The notes below the pieces were generated by a model. That model was not told the origin of the DNA. It ran no database searches and saw only the letters and a program-made list of their open reading frames with translations. Below are positions 55,201 to 62,642 of a stretch of 64,000 nucleotides of DNA, in pieces. A program made the position numbers and the translations under genes. How positions within the stretch are numbered: position 1 is the stretch's first letter; each line of letters opens with the position of its first letter. This DNA is from Bacteroidaceae bacterium (GTDB taxonomy: Bacteria > Bacteroidota > Bacteroidia > Bacteroidales > Bacteroidaceae): positions 168,458 through 232,457 of the forward strand of contig CABIVS010000011.1 of assembly GCA_902362375.1 (NCBI GenBank), given 5' to 3'.

Positions 55201-55608
55201 AGTGCAGATGCCGGAAATCTCTCCAGGGGAGTGGATGCGCACAATGTGGGTATCTATTCTTATAACATCTGGAATACCCAGACAAACACGAACGGACATT
55301 TCCCGGGTATTGCAATCAGTAAATCAGTGGCTTTACCCGAAAATCTGGGCTTTGATTATACAAGAGAAAATGCCTCTTATATACGTGTGAGAAACATTAC
55401 ACTGGGATATAACCTGGGTCCCAAAGAATTATCCGTATTTAAAGGGTATATTAGAGGAATACGTGTGTTTGTCGACTTTCAGAATCCTTTGACCTTTACC
55501 AAATACAAAGGATATGACCCTGAAATCAACACTTCCTCTTCGAATCTGACCGGAGGACAATATCCTCAAATGAGAGTTTATTCAATAGGTGCAAAATTAA
55601 CCTTCTAA
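52243..55608 (+). CDS. SusC-like TonB-dependent transporter with STN domain, PUL 2
   Basis: 1121 residues. The signal peptide ends near MLAQA, then the STN domain (residues about 25-95, 'VSVKEAMTQLKNKSGYSFVY'), a carboxypeptidase-like domain ('VTGTVSDANGEPIIGATI'), the DEVVVVGYGTTSRKNLTTS plug start and the barrel ending in AKLTF. Many stretches match the PUL 1 SusC almost residue for residue, while the outer loops differ, as expected for duplicated transporters with different glycans. Confidence 0.96.
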   Translation: MNYRKKAILMVVALFCLNIAMLAQAVSLKMNNVSVKEAMTQLKNKSGYSFVYKVGDLDTRKIVSVKAKQLNEAIDQILYGQEVVYEVKGKNIIVQKGQARQNTSKDTKRRKVTGTVSDANGEPIIGATIKEKGTTNGTASDLDANFSLEVSPGAVLEVSYIGYQTQEVKVGDRVSLSVTLAENQQILDEVVVVGYGTTSRKNLTTSIATVKTEKISKAATSNISGMLLGRAAGLQATVASPQPGGGINISIRGGGTPIYVVDGVVMPSGSFEVGTGSTSLPSSVNRAGLAGLNPNDIESIEILKDASAAIYGIGAADGVILVTTKKGKEGKPTIVYEGSYSVQKHYPYLDVLSGPELMNMVNVFSKENYLYDKGQYPYGNAAYDDKWTPIFTPTQIANAPTTDWLDKVLKTGAVTNHNLTISGGSEKFKYYLGVNYYKEDATVYNSDMERYSLRTNITSQLTNFLKLTTIVNLNQNNYTNSTVGGDVGNLRDQGAGALFGAIFYPSYLPVYDAEGQYNVFSRTPNPVSMQDINDKSEQNGYYMNFSLDVDIIKNMLSAKVLYGLNKENTSRDSYIPSDIYYALQRKSRGNLGYGKRQQSTLEGTLTFQHKFGELLDMNLMAGMGRYLDSGDGSDISYENANDHIQGSSVGMADGPFYPTSYKYKNEKRSQFVRGSFDLFGRYVVSASLRRDGTDKFFPSKKYALFPSVSLAWKMNEESFIKNISWINMLKLRASYGETGSDNLGTTLYGIVTTTREDVQFNNNSVTYIPYILSGANYEDVTWQKTVMKNIGLDFSIFRDRIWGSVDVFRNDVTHLLGTAPTELLGMHGTRPINGGHYKRTGVDVSLNSLNLQTHEFKWTSQITMSHYNAVWIERMPNYDYQKYQKRKNEPMNAFYYYKTTGIIDVDKSNMPESQRSLGPAACMPGYPIVEDKNGDGIIDVNDSYMDNMLPKLYFGFGNTFTWKNFDLDIFMYGQLGVKKWNDAYSYSADAGNLSRGVDAHNVGIYSYNIWNTQTNTNGHFPGIAISKSVALPENLGFDYTRENASYIRVRNITLGYNLGPKELSVFKGYIRGIRVFVDFQNPLTFTKYKGYDPEINTSSSNLTGGQYPQMRVYSIGAKLTF

Positions 55609-55618
55609 ACTTCAAGCT

Positions 55619-57274
55619 ATGAAATCTAACAAATTATGTCGTATGAAAAAGAAGTTCTTTTTACCGATGCTTGTTTCCTTGCAACTCTTATTCGGTAGTT
55701 GTGAGAATAATTTTGATCCTTATATTTACGGAGCTTTGTTGCAGGGAGAATATCCTTCCACAGAGCAGGAGTATGTTTCCTATATGATGGTTTGCTACCT
55801 GCCTTATACTACGGTTTGGACGTATGATATGGGTTCGGGTGGTTTGCAACATGGTATTCATATACAGTCTGGAGGAGCGGTGCGTATGTTTGATTCTGCT
55901 TCTGATATATGTGCGCCTGCTACCACAGTAGGTGCAGACTGGGAACGCCTTAGTAAAGGAGATTATAGTAATTGCTTTTATTACTGGCGCGGAAATGTAG
56001 ACGACGGTGGCAACTTGAATCATTTCCCGAAAACAGCCCAGGTAACCCGTATGACTGAAGTGATTGGAACGTTGGAAAAAGCTCCCCTGACTGCTCTTAC
56101 GGAAGAAAAGAAGAATAATTTACTTGGAGAAGCACGCTTGTGTCGTGGATTAATGATGTACTTCCTGTTGCATGTTTACGGTCCCGTACCGGTAATCCTG
56201 GATCCCGAAAAAGTAATTGATCCGGAAGCGTTGTCGAATACCGTGCGTCCTTCTTTGGATGAAATGACTCAATGGATTACGGATGATCTGGAATTTGCCG
56301 CAAAGAATGCTCCCGAAGTAGCCCCGGATTTGGGACGCTATACGCGTGACTATGCCCGTTTCTGCCTGATGAAACACTGTCTGAACGAGGGTGAACACAT
56401 GGAAGGTTATTATCAGAGAGCGATTGATATGTATAATGAACTCAATACGGGCAAATATGATTTGTTTAAAACCGGAAGTACTCCGTACGTTGACCTGTTT
56501 AAGAATGCCAATAAATTCAATAAAGAAATGATTATGGCTGTCAGCTGTAGCCCGGCTGCCGATGGTAACCCGAAACATGGAAATGCGAATCCTTTCCTGA
56601 TGTGGGCTTTACCTTCTGATGTGGCAAAAGGGGATCCTTTTCCAATGGGAGGCGGATGGCTCCAGGCTTTCAGTATGGATAAAAAATACTACGATGCTTT
56701 CGAAAGCAACGACGGTCGTCTGAAGACCATTGTAACCAGTTATAAGGATAAGAATGGTGTCGTTATCAACAAAGATAATCTGGGAGTGAGATGGAACGGA
56801 TATATTATAAATAAATTCCCGCAGGAGACGATGACTACTTTCCAGGGTACCGATATTCCTTTGGCAAGATGGGCCGATGTATTATTGATGTATGCAGAGG
56901 CAGAAGTGCGCAAAACAGGAACTGTACCTTCCGTAGCTGCTATAAATGCGGTGAATCAGGTGAGAAAAAGAGCCGGGCTGTCGGACTTGCCGAGTGTGAC
57001 AACCAATACAAAAGACGCTTTTTTGAACGCTATTCTGATAGAGCGGGGACATGAGTTTTTCTATGAAGGTTATCGAAAGATTGACTTGATCCGCTTTAAT
57101 AAATACGCGCAAGAAATGTATAAGGCGAAAGGCATAATGCCGACGCATCAATACATGCCGATTCCTAACTATGCAGTCGAACAGGCCATTTCTTATGGAA
57201 AAGAGCTGAAGCAGACTTGGGAACGTCCGGGTTGGGCGGAGGATAAGAGCAAAGCGCAGCAAAGTATAAATTAA
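55619..57274 (+). CDS. SusD-like surface glycan-binding lipoprotein, PUL 2
   Basis: 551 residues (a second ATG at 55643 is closer to the signal peptide). Lipobox LLFGSC then ENNFDP. SusD helices 'EARLCRGLMMYFLLHVYGPV' and ERGHEFFYEGYRKIDLIRF are nearly the same as in the PUL 1 protein. It starts 10 bases after susC. It should cap the SusC barrel and bind glycan. Confidence 0.95.
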   Translation: MKSNKLCRMKKKFFLPMLVSLQLLFGSCENNFDPYIYGALLQGEYPSTEQEYVSYMMVCYLPYTTVWTYDMGSGGLQHGIHIQSGGAVRMFDSASDICAPATTVGADWERLSKGDYSNCFYYWRGNVDDGGNLNHFPKTAQVTRMTEVIGTLEKAPLTALTEEKKNNLLGEARLCRGLMMYFLLHVYGPVPVILDPEKVIDPEALSNTVRPSLDEMTQWITDDLEFAAKNAPEVAPDLGRYTRDYARFCLMKHCLNEGEHMEGYYQRAIDMYNELNTGKYDLFKTGSTPYVDLFKNANKFNKEMIMAVSCSPAADGNPKHGNANPFLMWALPSDVAKGDPFPMGGGWLQAFSMDKKYYDAFESNDGRLKTIVTSYKDKNGVVINKDNLGVRWNGYIINKFPQETMTTFQGTDIPLARWADVLLMYAEAEVRKTGTVPSVAAINAVNQVRKRAGLSDLPSVTTNTKDAFLNAILIERGHEFFYEGYRKIDLIRFNKYAQEMYKAKGIMPTHQYMPIPNYAVEQAISYGKELKQTWERPGWAEDKSKAQQSIN

Positions 57275-57296
57275 ACCTATTAACTGAATAAAAGAT

Positions 57297-58304
57297 ATGA
57301 AACGTATGAGTTACTATATAATTGGTCTATTATTGTCTTTAATGAGTTGGTCGTGTTCGGATGATGCAGAAACAGGCAGAGAAGAAATTCCGGTGGAAAC
57401 TGATGGCGGATATTTGTTCGCTCACATGACTAATGCGAATTATGGAAAGTTGTATTATGCTGTTTCCCGGGATGGCATCAACTGGGAAACACTGAATAAA
57501 GGCCGGATCATCAATAGCGCTTACATTGGACATCCTGATATTTGTCAGGGACATGACGGAGCTTTCTATATGATTGCAGTCAATCCGCTGGCTTTGTGGC
57601 GTTCGGAAAATCTGGTGACATGGACATCTACCCAGTTGAATGAAATGATTTTTAATCGTAGCAATGCACAGGGATTCTATACTACCTATTATTGGGGAGC
57701 ACCCAAAATGTTTTATGACAAGGATAGCGAACAGTATATTATAAGCTGGCATGCCTGCAACGACCCGGATAAGGACGATTGGGACAGTATGCGCACTCTC
57801 TATGTGTTGACAAAGGATTTCGAGACCTATACGGAACCACAGAAATTATTCAATTTTACCGGTACGGATGAGAATATGGCTATTATCGATGCTATTATCT
57901 GTAAAGTAAACGGTGTTTATTATGCGATTATGAAAGACGAACGCGATCCGGCTGTTGCCCCGGAAACAGGGAAAACAGTCCGTATTGCCACCTCTTCCAA
58001 TCTGACTGGTCCTTATACCAATCCGGGAGCACCTGTCACTCCGAATGATATGATGCGTGAAGCACCTATTTTTATCGAACGGCCGAATCATAGCGGTTGG
58101 TTTATTTATGCGGAATCTTATGCAGCCAAACCTTATGGGTATCATTTGTTTCAGTCGACCTCTATGGACGGCCCATGGAAAGAGCGTACTTTCTCCGGAC
58201 CTAATGTAAAGGATGGTACGGACAGGCCCGGCGCACGACACGGCTGCATTGTAAAGGTGAACGAAACAGTTTATCAGGCTCTGCTGAAAGCATATAAAAA
58301 ATAA
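57297..58304 (+). CDS. GH43-like five-bladed propeller protein, lipoprotein
   Basis: 335 residues. Lipobox MSWSC followed by SDDAE, a typical surface-export signal. The remainder reads as a five-bladed beta-propeller of the GH43/GH32/GH117/GH130 type: 'LYYAVSRDGINWETL', 'GHPDICQGHDGAFYMI', 'GAPKMFYDKDSEQYIISW', 'REAPIFIERPNHSGWFIYAE' and ARHGC near the end. Asp, Asp and Glu candidates exist (HPDI, ERDPA, MREAP), but the family is not certain. Likely an exo-acting surface enzyme cutting arabinose, galactose or similar units. Confidence 0.68.
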   Translation: MKRMSYYIIGLLLSLMSWSCSDDAETGREEIPVETDGGYLFAHMTNANYGKLYYAVSRDGINWETLNKGRIINSAYIGHPDICQGHDGAFYMIAVNPLALWRSENLVTWTSTQLNEMIFNRSNAQGFYTTYYWGAPKMFYDKDSEQYIISWHACNDPDKDDWDSMRTLYVLTKDFETYTEPQKLFNFTGTDENMAIIDAIICKVNGVYYAIMKDERDPAVAPETGKTVRIATSSNLTGPYTNPGAPVTPNDMMREAPIFIERPNHSGWFIYAESYAAKPYGYHLFQSTSMDGPWKERTFSGPNVKDGTDRPGARHGCIVKVNETVYQALLKAYKK

Positions 58305-58330
58305 ATGTATAATCTTAATATGACTGCATT

Positions 58331-60379
58331 ATGAAATATTATATATATACGGTTCTTCTGTTGCTGTTAACGGCATCTTGCAGTGATGACGTACAGAAAT
58401 GGGATCAATGGCCGGAATGGAAACTTGCCTCTCCTCTTTCTGTAGGAGGTCAAGTGTTGGATGAAGAGATTTACTCTAATTTTCAGGGAAAAAAGCTTCA
58501 TCTGGAAAAAGGACAGGAAGTCGAGTTTTCGGGGGTTGACGAAATAGAATCCATTCTTTCACCGGATTACTTTGAATATGTGTCTGAAAATAAGGCCCGT
58601 TTCAAAGGAGAGACGGCTGATTATAGTGTGCTTTATGATCCTGCTAATGAGCTTTTGTACATAGAAAAAGCCGGGGCGACCTATCCGGACGGATTATGGC
58701 TCTGCGGAGCCAACTGGGGACATCCTCAAGCGAGGCTGGTTACCACAAGCGGCTGGAGTATGGACGGACCCAACAATGTGCTTTATTGCTATAAAAGTGC
58801 CGACAATGTTTTTCAACTGACTCTCTATCTGGCTAATAACTTCTCATTTAAGTTTTTCAAGCATAGAGGCTGGGGAGAAGGAGACAATGAGATCACTACT
58901 CTTCCCGAAGATAATATCACTCTAACTACCCCTTTCCTGGTTGCCGGAAAGACGGGAGGAGATTTTATTCCGGGACCTCTGTTCCAACCCGGAGTTTATC
59001 TTATCACGCTCGATTTGAACAATAACACTTGTGCTTTTGAAGCGAAAGATGAGAATATTCAAGAACAATCCTTCCTGGTTAACGGTCAGGAAATGGGTAT
59101 ATTAGAAGAGGCTTCATCTTTTCTGGGCATTGCTTTGGAACTTCATAAAGGTGATGAAGTGACTTTCAGCAATTTTGGTGATGTGAGAAAGATGCTTCAA
59201 CCGGATTTCTTTGAAAATATAACAAAAGATAAAGCCACATTTATAGGAGTAGACGGAAACTATAAATTGTATTATGATCCGATAAACAAACTGACATATC
59301 TGGAAAATCGCTCGGTGAATTATCCGGATGGGTTATGGGTTTGCGGATCCAGTTTCGGACATCCTCAAGCCGGACGGGTGACTGTCGGCACATGGACTTT
59401 CAACTTGCCGAGTGATGCATTCCAGTGTGTGAAGGTATCAGACAATATCTTTGAAACTACTCTTTTTCTGGTTAAAGATTTCCAGTTTAAATTCTACAAA
59501 CAACGTCCTTGGGGAGGTGAACTGGCTAGTACTATTGTCAATACGCAACCTGTTAATTTATTGGGTAAGGGATGGTATTACAGTGATCCGGCAACAGGTG
59601 GCACTGGTGGCGGACATTTTACCGGTGATTTTGTAGCCGGACCGGATTTCACACCGGGAGTATATCGTGTCCGGATAGATTTGAATAAGAATATATGTAT
59701 GTTTATTGATAAGGTGGATGAAGGACAACTTGGACCGGAATCTTATAAAATAAATGGTACGGAACTGACTCAATCTACTAATCCAAGCTATATCGCTGTA
59801 GAGTTAAACCTCACGAAAGGACAAGTGGTCGATTTCGAAGGATTTAGTTATCTGGACTATATGCTTCAACCGGAATACTTTACGAATGAAAATGGACAAT
59901 ATAAGTTTAACGCTCCGGACGGTAAGTATCGGATTTCATATAATAAGGATAGAGAACTTATATATGTAGAGAAAACGACCGATACGGAATTCCCGGAAAC
60001 AGTATGGATAACTGGAGCTGCCTTCGGCCATCCTAGAATCAGCGGACTCCTTCCCGATGACATTGGAAACTGGGGATGGGATAATCCAAAAGACTTTATT
60101 TGTTGTGTGAAGACCGGAGATCGTGTATATGAAACTAACCTCCTTCTGAACAACGATTTCATGTTCAGATTTTATAAAAGAAAAGGTTGGAATAATGAAA
60201 TTACTTCGTTTGATGTGACCATCGTATCTGAAGGTGATTTAATAGCCCGGGGCGGTTATTGGGATGGAGATCAATGGAAGGAAACAGAGAACTTCGGACC
60301 GGGAAATAATTTCAGAGCCGGTATATATCATGTCAAACTGGATATGAATACAAATACCTGTACGTTTACAAAGAGATAA
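58331..60379 (+). CDS. Triple-repeat SusE/SusF-like surface lipoprotein
   Basis: 682 residues. Lipobox TASC then SDDVQKWDQWPEW. Three tandem modules of about 210 residues follow, each with the same marks: DGLWLCGANWGHPQA / DGLWVCGSSFGHPQA / ETVWITGAAFGHPRI, then FKFFKHRGWG / FKFYKQRPWG / FRFYKRKGWN, then FIPGPLFQPGVY / FVAGPDFTPGVY / FGPGNNFRAGIY. Each starts with a 'MLQPDFF'-like segment. The PUL 1 lipoprotein has one such module. This is the architecture of a multi-site glycan-binding protein beside SusCD; no catalytic signature is seen. Confidence 0.78.
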   Translation: MKYYIYTVLLLLLTASCSDDVQKWDQWPEWKLASPLSVGGQVLDEEIYSNFQGKKLHLEKGQEVEFSGVDEIESILSPDYFEYVSENKARFKGETADYSVLYDPANELLYIEKAGATYPDGLWLCGANWGHPQARLVTTSGWSMDGPNNVLYCYKSADNVFQLTLYLANNFSFKFFKHRGWGEGDNEITTLPEDNITLTTPFLVAGKTGGDFIPGPLFQPGVYLITLDLNNNTCAFEAKDENIQEQSFLVNGQEMGILEEASSFLGIALELHKGDEVTFSNFGDVRKMLQPDFFENITKDKATFIGVDGNYKLYYDPINKLTYLENRSVNYPDGLWVCGSSFGHPQAGRVTVGTWTFNLPSDAFQCVKVSDNIFETTLFLVKDFQFKFYKQRPWGGELASTIVNTQPVNLLGKGWYYSDPATGGTGGGHFTGDFVAGPDFTPGVYRVRIDLNKNICMFIDKVDEGQLGPESYKINGTELTQSTNPSYIAVELNLTKGQVVDFEGFSYLDYMLQPEYFTNENGQYKFNAPDGKYRISYNKDRELIYVEKTTDTEFPETVWITGAAFGHPRISGLLPDDIGNWGWDNPKDFICCVKTGDRVYETNLLLNNDFMFRFYKRKGWNNEITSFDVTIVSEGDLIARGGYWDGDQWKETENFGPGNNFRAGIYHVKLDMNTNTCTFTKR

Positions 60380-60410
60380 TAGTCTGACATAGGTATTAGT
60401 GTTACATAAG

Positions 60411-60449
60411 ATAAAGAGGCCGGGTTTCACCGAAACACGACCTCTTTAT
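60411..60449 (+). terminator. Hairpin between lipoprotein and GH42 genes
   Basis: ATAAAGAGG (60411-60419) pairs with CCTCTTTAT (60441-60449), with an inner GTTTC/GAAAC stem. The T-run after it is poor, so it may be a partial terminator that lowers read-through from susCD to the enzymes downstream, which have their own candidate promoter. Confidence 0.5.
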
Positions 60450-60458
60450 ACAAATAGC

Positions 60459-60490
60459 AATGTGGCTTTTTCTTTCAGAAATGTCTTATT
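60459..60490 (+). promoter_or_regulatory. Candidate ECF promoter of GH42-GH3 unit
   Basis: AATGTGGC (60459-60466), a 15-base spacer, then TGTC and TTATT. It matches the block upstream of PUL 1 susC (32361-32392) at almost every position, including the spacer length. The start site would be near 60496, about 20 bases before the GH42 ATG. Confidence 0.6.
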
Positions 60491-60514
60491 ATATAGATTC
60501 TAAAAATAATATCC

Positions 60515-62626
60515 ATGAAGAATTTCCTATTTGTCTTAACTTTATTGTTTTCATTATCATCCTTTTCCCAGTCTCCGGTCGATAAGTCTTTTCCTCCGGA
60601 AGAGCTGTTTGCTTTGGGCTCTTACTATTATCCCGAGCAATGGGATTCCTCCCAATGGGAGCGTGATTTGAAGAAAATGTCGGAAATGGGCATCAAGTTC
60701 ACCCATTTTGCAGAGTTCGCCTGGTCTATGATGGAACCCGAAGAGGGAGAATATCATTTTGAATGGCTGGATCGTGCAGTTTCTCTGGCGGAGAAGTATG
60801 GTCTGAAAGTAATCATGTGTACACCTACCCCCACGCCTCCCGTCTGGCTGTCGAAAAAATATCCCGACATACTGATTCAACGGGATAATGGAGTGACCAT
60901 TCAACACGGACGACGTCAGCACGCTTCCTGGAGTAGCGATCGCTACCGTCATTATGTAGAAAATATAGTTTCCCGCCTGGCAATACATTATGGCAATAAT
61001 CCCACTGTTATCGGCTGGCAGATTGACAATGAACCGGGACACTACGGGGTGGTAGATTACAGTGAAAATGCACAAGCCAAATTCCATGTCTGGTTACAGA
61101 AGAAATACGGCACTATTGACAAACTGAATGATACCTGGGGTGCCTCTTTCTGGAGTGAAACCTATCAGAATTTCGAGCAGGTTCGCCTTCCCAACCAGCA
61201 GGAAGTACCTGATAAGGCCAATCCTCACGCCATGCTCGATTTGAACCGCTTTATGGCGGACGAACTGGCAGGCTTTGTCAATATGCAGGCAGACATCCTC
61301 CGGCGGCATATCCGCAAAGACCAATGGATCACTACCAACCTGATACCTATTTTTAATCCGGTCGATCCGGTACGGATCGATCATCCGGATTTCCTGACCT
61401 ACACCCGCTATCTGGTGACCGGACATAATCAGGGAATAGGCAGCCAGGGGTTCCGGATGGGTATTCCGGAAGATCTCGGTTTCTCAAACGACCAGTTCCG
61501 TAATCGCGTAGGTAAAACCTTTGGAGTTATGGAACTCCAACCCGGGCAGGTGAACTGGGGAATGTATAACCCCCAACCTTTACCCGGTGCCATCCGTATG
61601 TGGGTGTATCACGTCTTTGCAGGTGGTGGGAAATTCGTATGCAATTACCGTTTCCGTCAACCTCTGAAAGGCAGTGAGCAATATCATTACGGTATGATAA
61701 TGACTGATGGAGTAACTCTTTCTCCGGGCGGTGAAGAATATGTACGCATTACGCAAGAGATGAAAAAACTGCGTGCCGCCTACGATAAGAAAAATCGTAT
61801 GCCCGGTCAACTGGCCTCCCGGCGTATTGGTTTACTTTTCGATATGAGTAATTATTGGGAAATGGAGTTTCAGCGGCAGACGGATCAATGGCGGACGATG
61901 GCTCACGTGCATAAATATTACAATCTGCTAAAATCTTTTGCAGCTCCCGTAGACGTGATTTCGGAGAAAGAGGATTTTTCCGGTTATCCTTTCCTGATAG
62001 CTCCTGCCTATCAGTTGCTTGACAACAAGCTGGTGGAACGTTGGACTGAATATGTGAAGAAGGGAGGACATCTGATCCTGACTTGCCGTACCGGTCAGAA
62101 AGACCGTGACGCCAAACTGTGGGAGGCTCCTTTGGCTGCTCCGATCCATCAACTGGCCGGAATAAATAGCCTGTATTATGACCATCTGCCCCACAATCTG
62201 TACGGAAAGATCGATTTCGAGGGTAAGGAATTTGCCTGGAATAATTGGGGAGACGTACTGACACCGGCTGCCGGAACAGATGTGTGGGCTGTCTATACAG
62301 ACCAGTTTTATAAAGGAGCCGCTTCCGTGATACACCGCAAACTGGGTAAAGGAACGGTCACTTATATTGGAACGGATACCGATGACGGCAAACTGGAAAA
62401 AGAGGTGGTACGTTGTGTATATACAGAAGCAGGCGTATCGACCGAAGATTTGCCGTACGGAGTAGTGAAAGAATGGCGTGACGGTTTTTACATCGCCTTG
62501 AATTATACGTCGGACATTCAGGAAATAGTCATTCCCGATGAGGCGGAGGTACTGATTGGCAGTGCACGCCTTGAACCTGCGGGAGTAGTGGTGTGGAAAG
62601 AAAAATCGGACAACAAGCATAAATAA
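60515..62626 (+). CDS. GH42 beta-galactosidase
   Basis: 703 residues with a cleavable signal peptide and no lipobox (LFSLSSFSQ), so probably periplasmic. GH42 layout: catalytic barrel starting 'LGSYYYPEQW', the acid/base in GWQIDNEPGH (Glu about residue 172), the nucleophile in VMELQPGQVNWG (Glu about residue 340), then the trimerisation and C-terminal beta domains. It removes terminal beta-galactose from imported oligosaccharides. Followed after 16 bases by a GH3 gene. Confidence 0.95.
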   Translation: MKNFLFVLTLLFSLSSFSQSPVDKSFPPEELFALGSYYYPEQWDSSQWERDLKKMSEMGIKFTHFAEFAWSMMEPEEGEYHFEWLDRAVSLAEKYGLKVIMCTPTPTPPVWLSKKYPDILIQRDNGVTIQHGRRQHASWSSDRYRHYVENIVSRLAIHYGNNPTVIGWQIDNEPGHYGVVDYSENAQAKFHVWLQKKYGTIDKLNDTWGASFWSETYQNFEQVRLPNQQEVPDKANPHAMLDLNRFMADELAGFVNMQADILRRHIRKDQWITTNLIPIFNPVDPVRIDHPDFLTYTRYLVTGHNQGIGSQGFRMGIPEDLGFSNDQFRNRVGKTFGVMELQPGQVNWGMYNPQPLPGAIRMWVYHVFAGGGKFVCNYRFRQPLKGSEQYHYGMIMTDGVTLSPGGEEYVRITQEMKKLRAAYDKKNRMPGQLASRRIGLLFDMSNYWEMEFQRQTDQWRTMAHVHKYYNLLKSFAAPVDVISEKEDFSGYPFLIAPAYQLLDNKLVERWTEYVKKGGHLILTCRTGQKDRDAKLWEAPLAAPIHQLAGINSLYYDHLPHNLYGKIDFEGKEFAWNNWGDVLTPAAGTDVWAVYTDQFYKGAASVIHRKLGKGTVTYIGTDTDDGKLEKEVVRCVYTEAGVSTEDLPYGVVKEWRDGFYIALNYTSDIQEIVIPDEAEVLIGSARLEPAGVVVWKEKSDNKHK

Positions 62627-62642
62627 CCCAATAACAAGAAAA

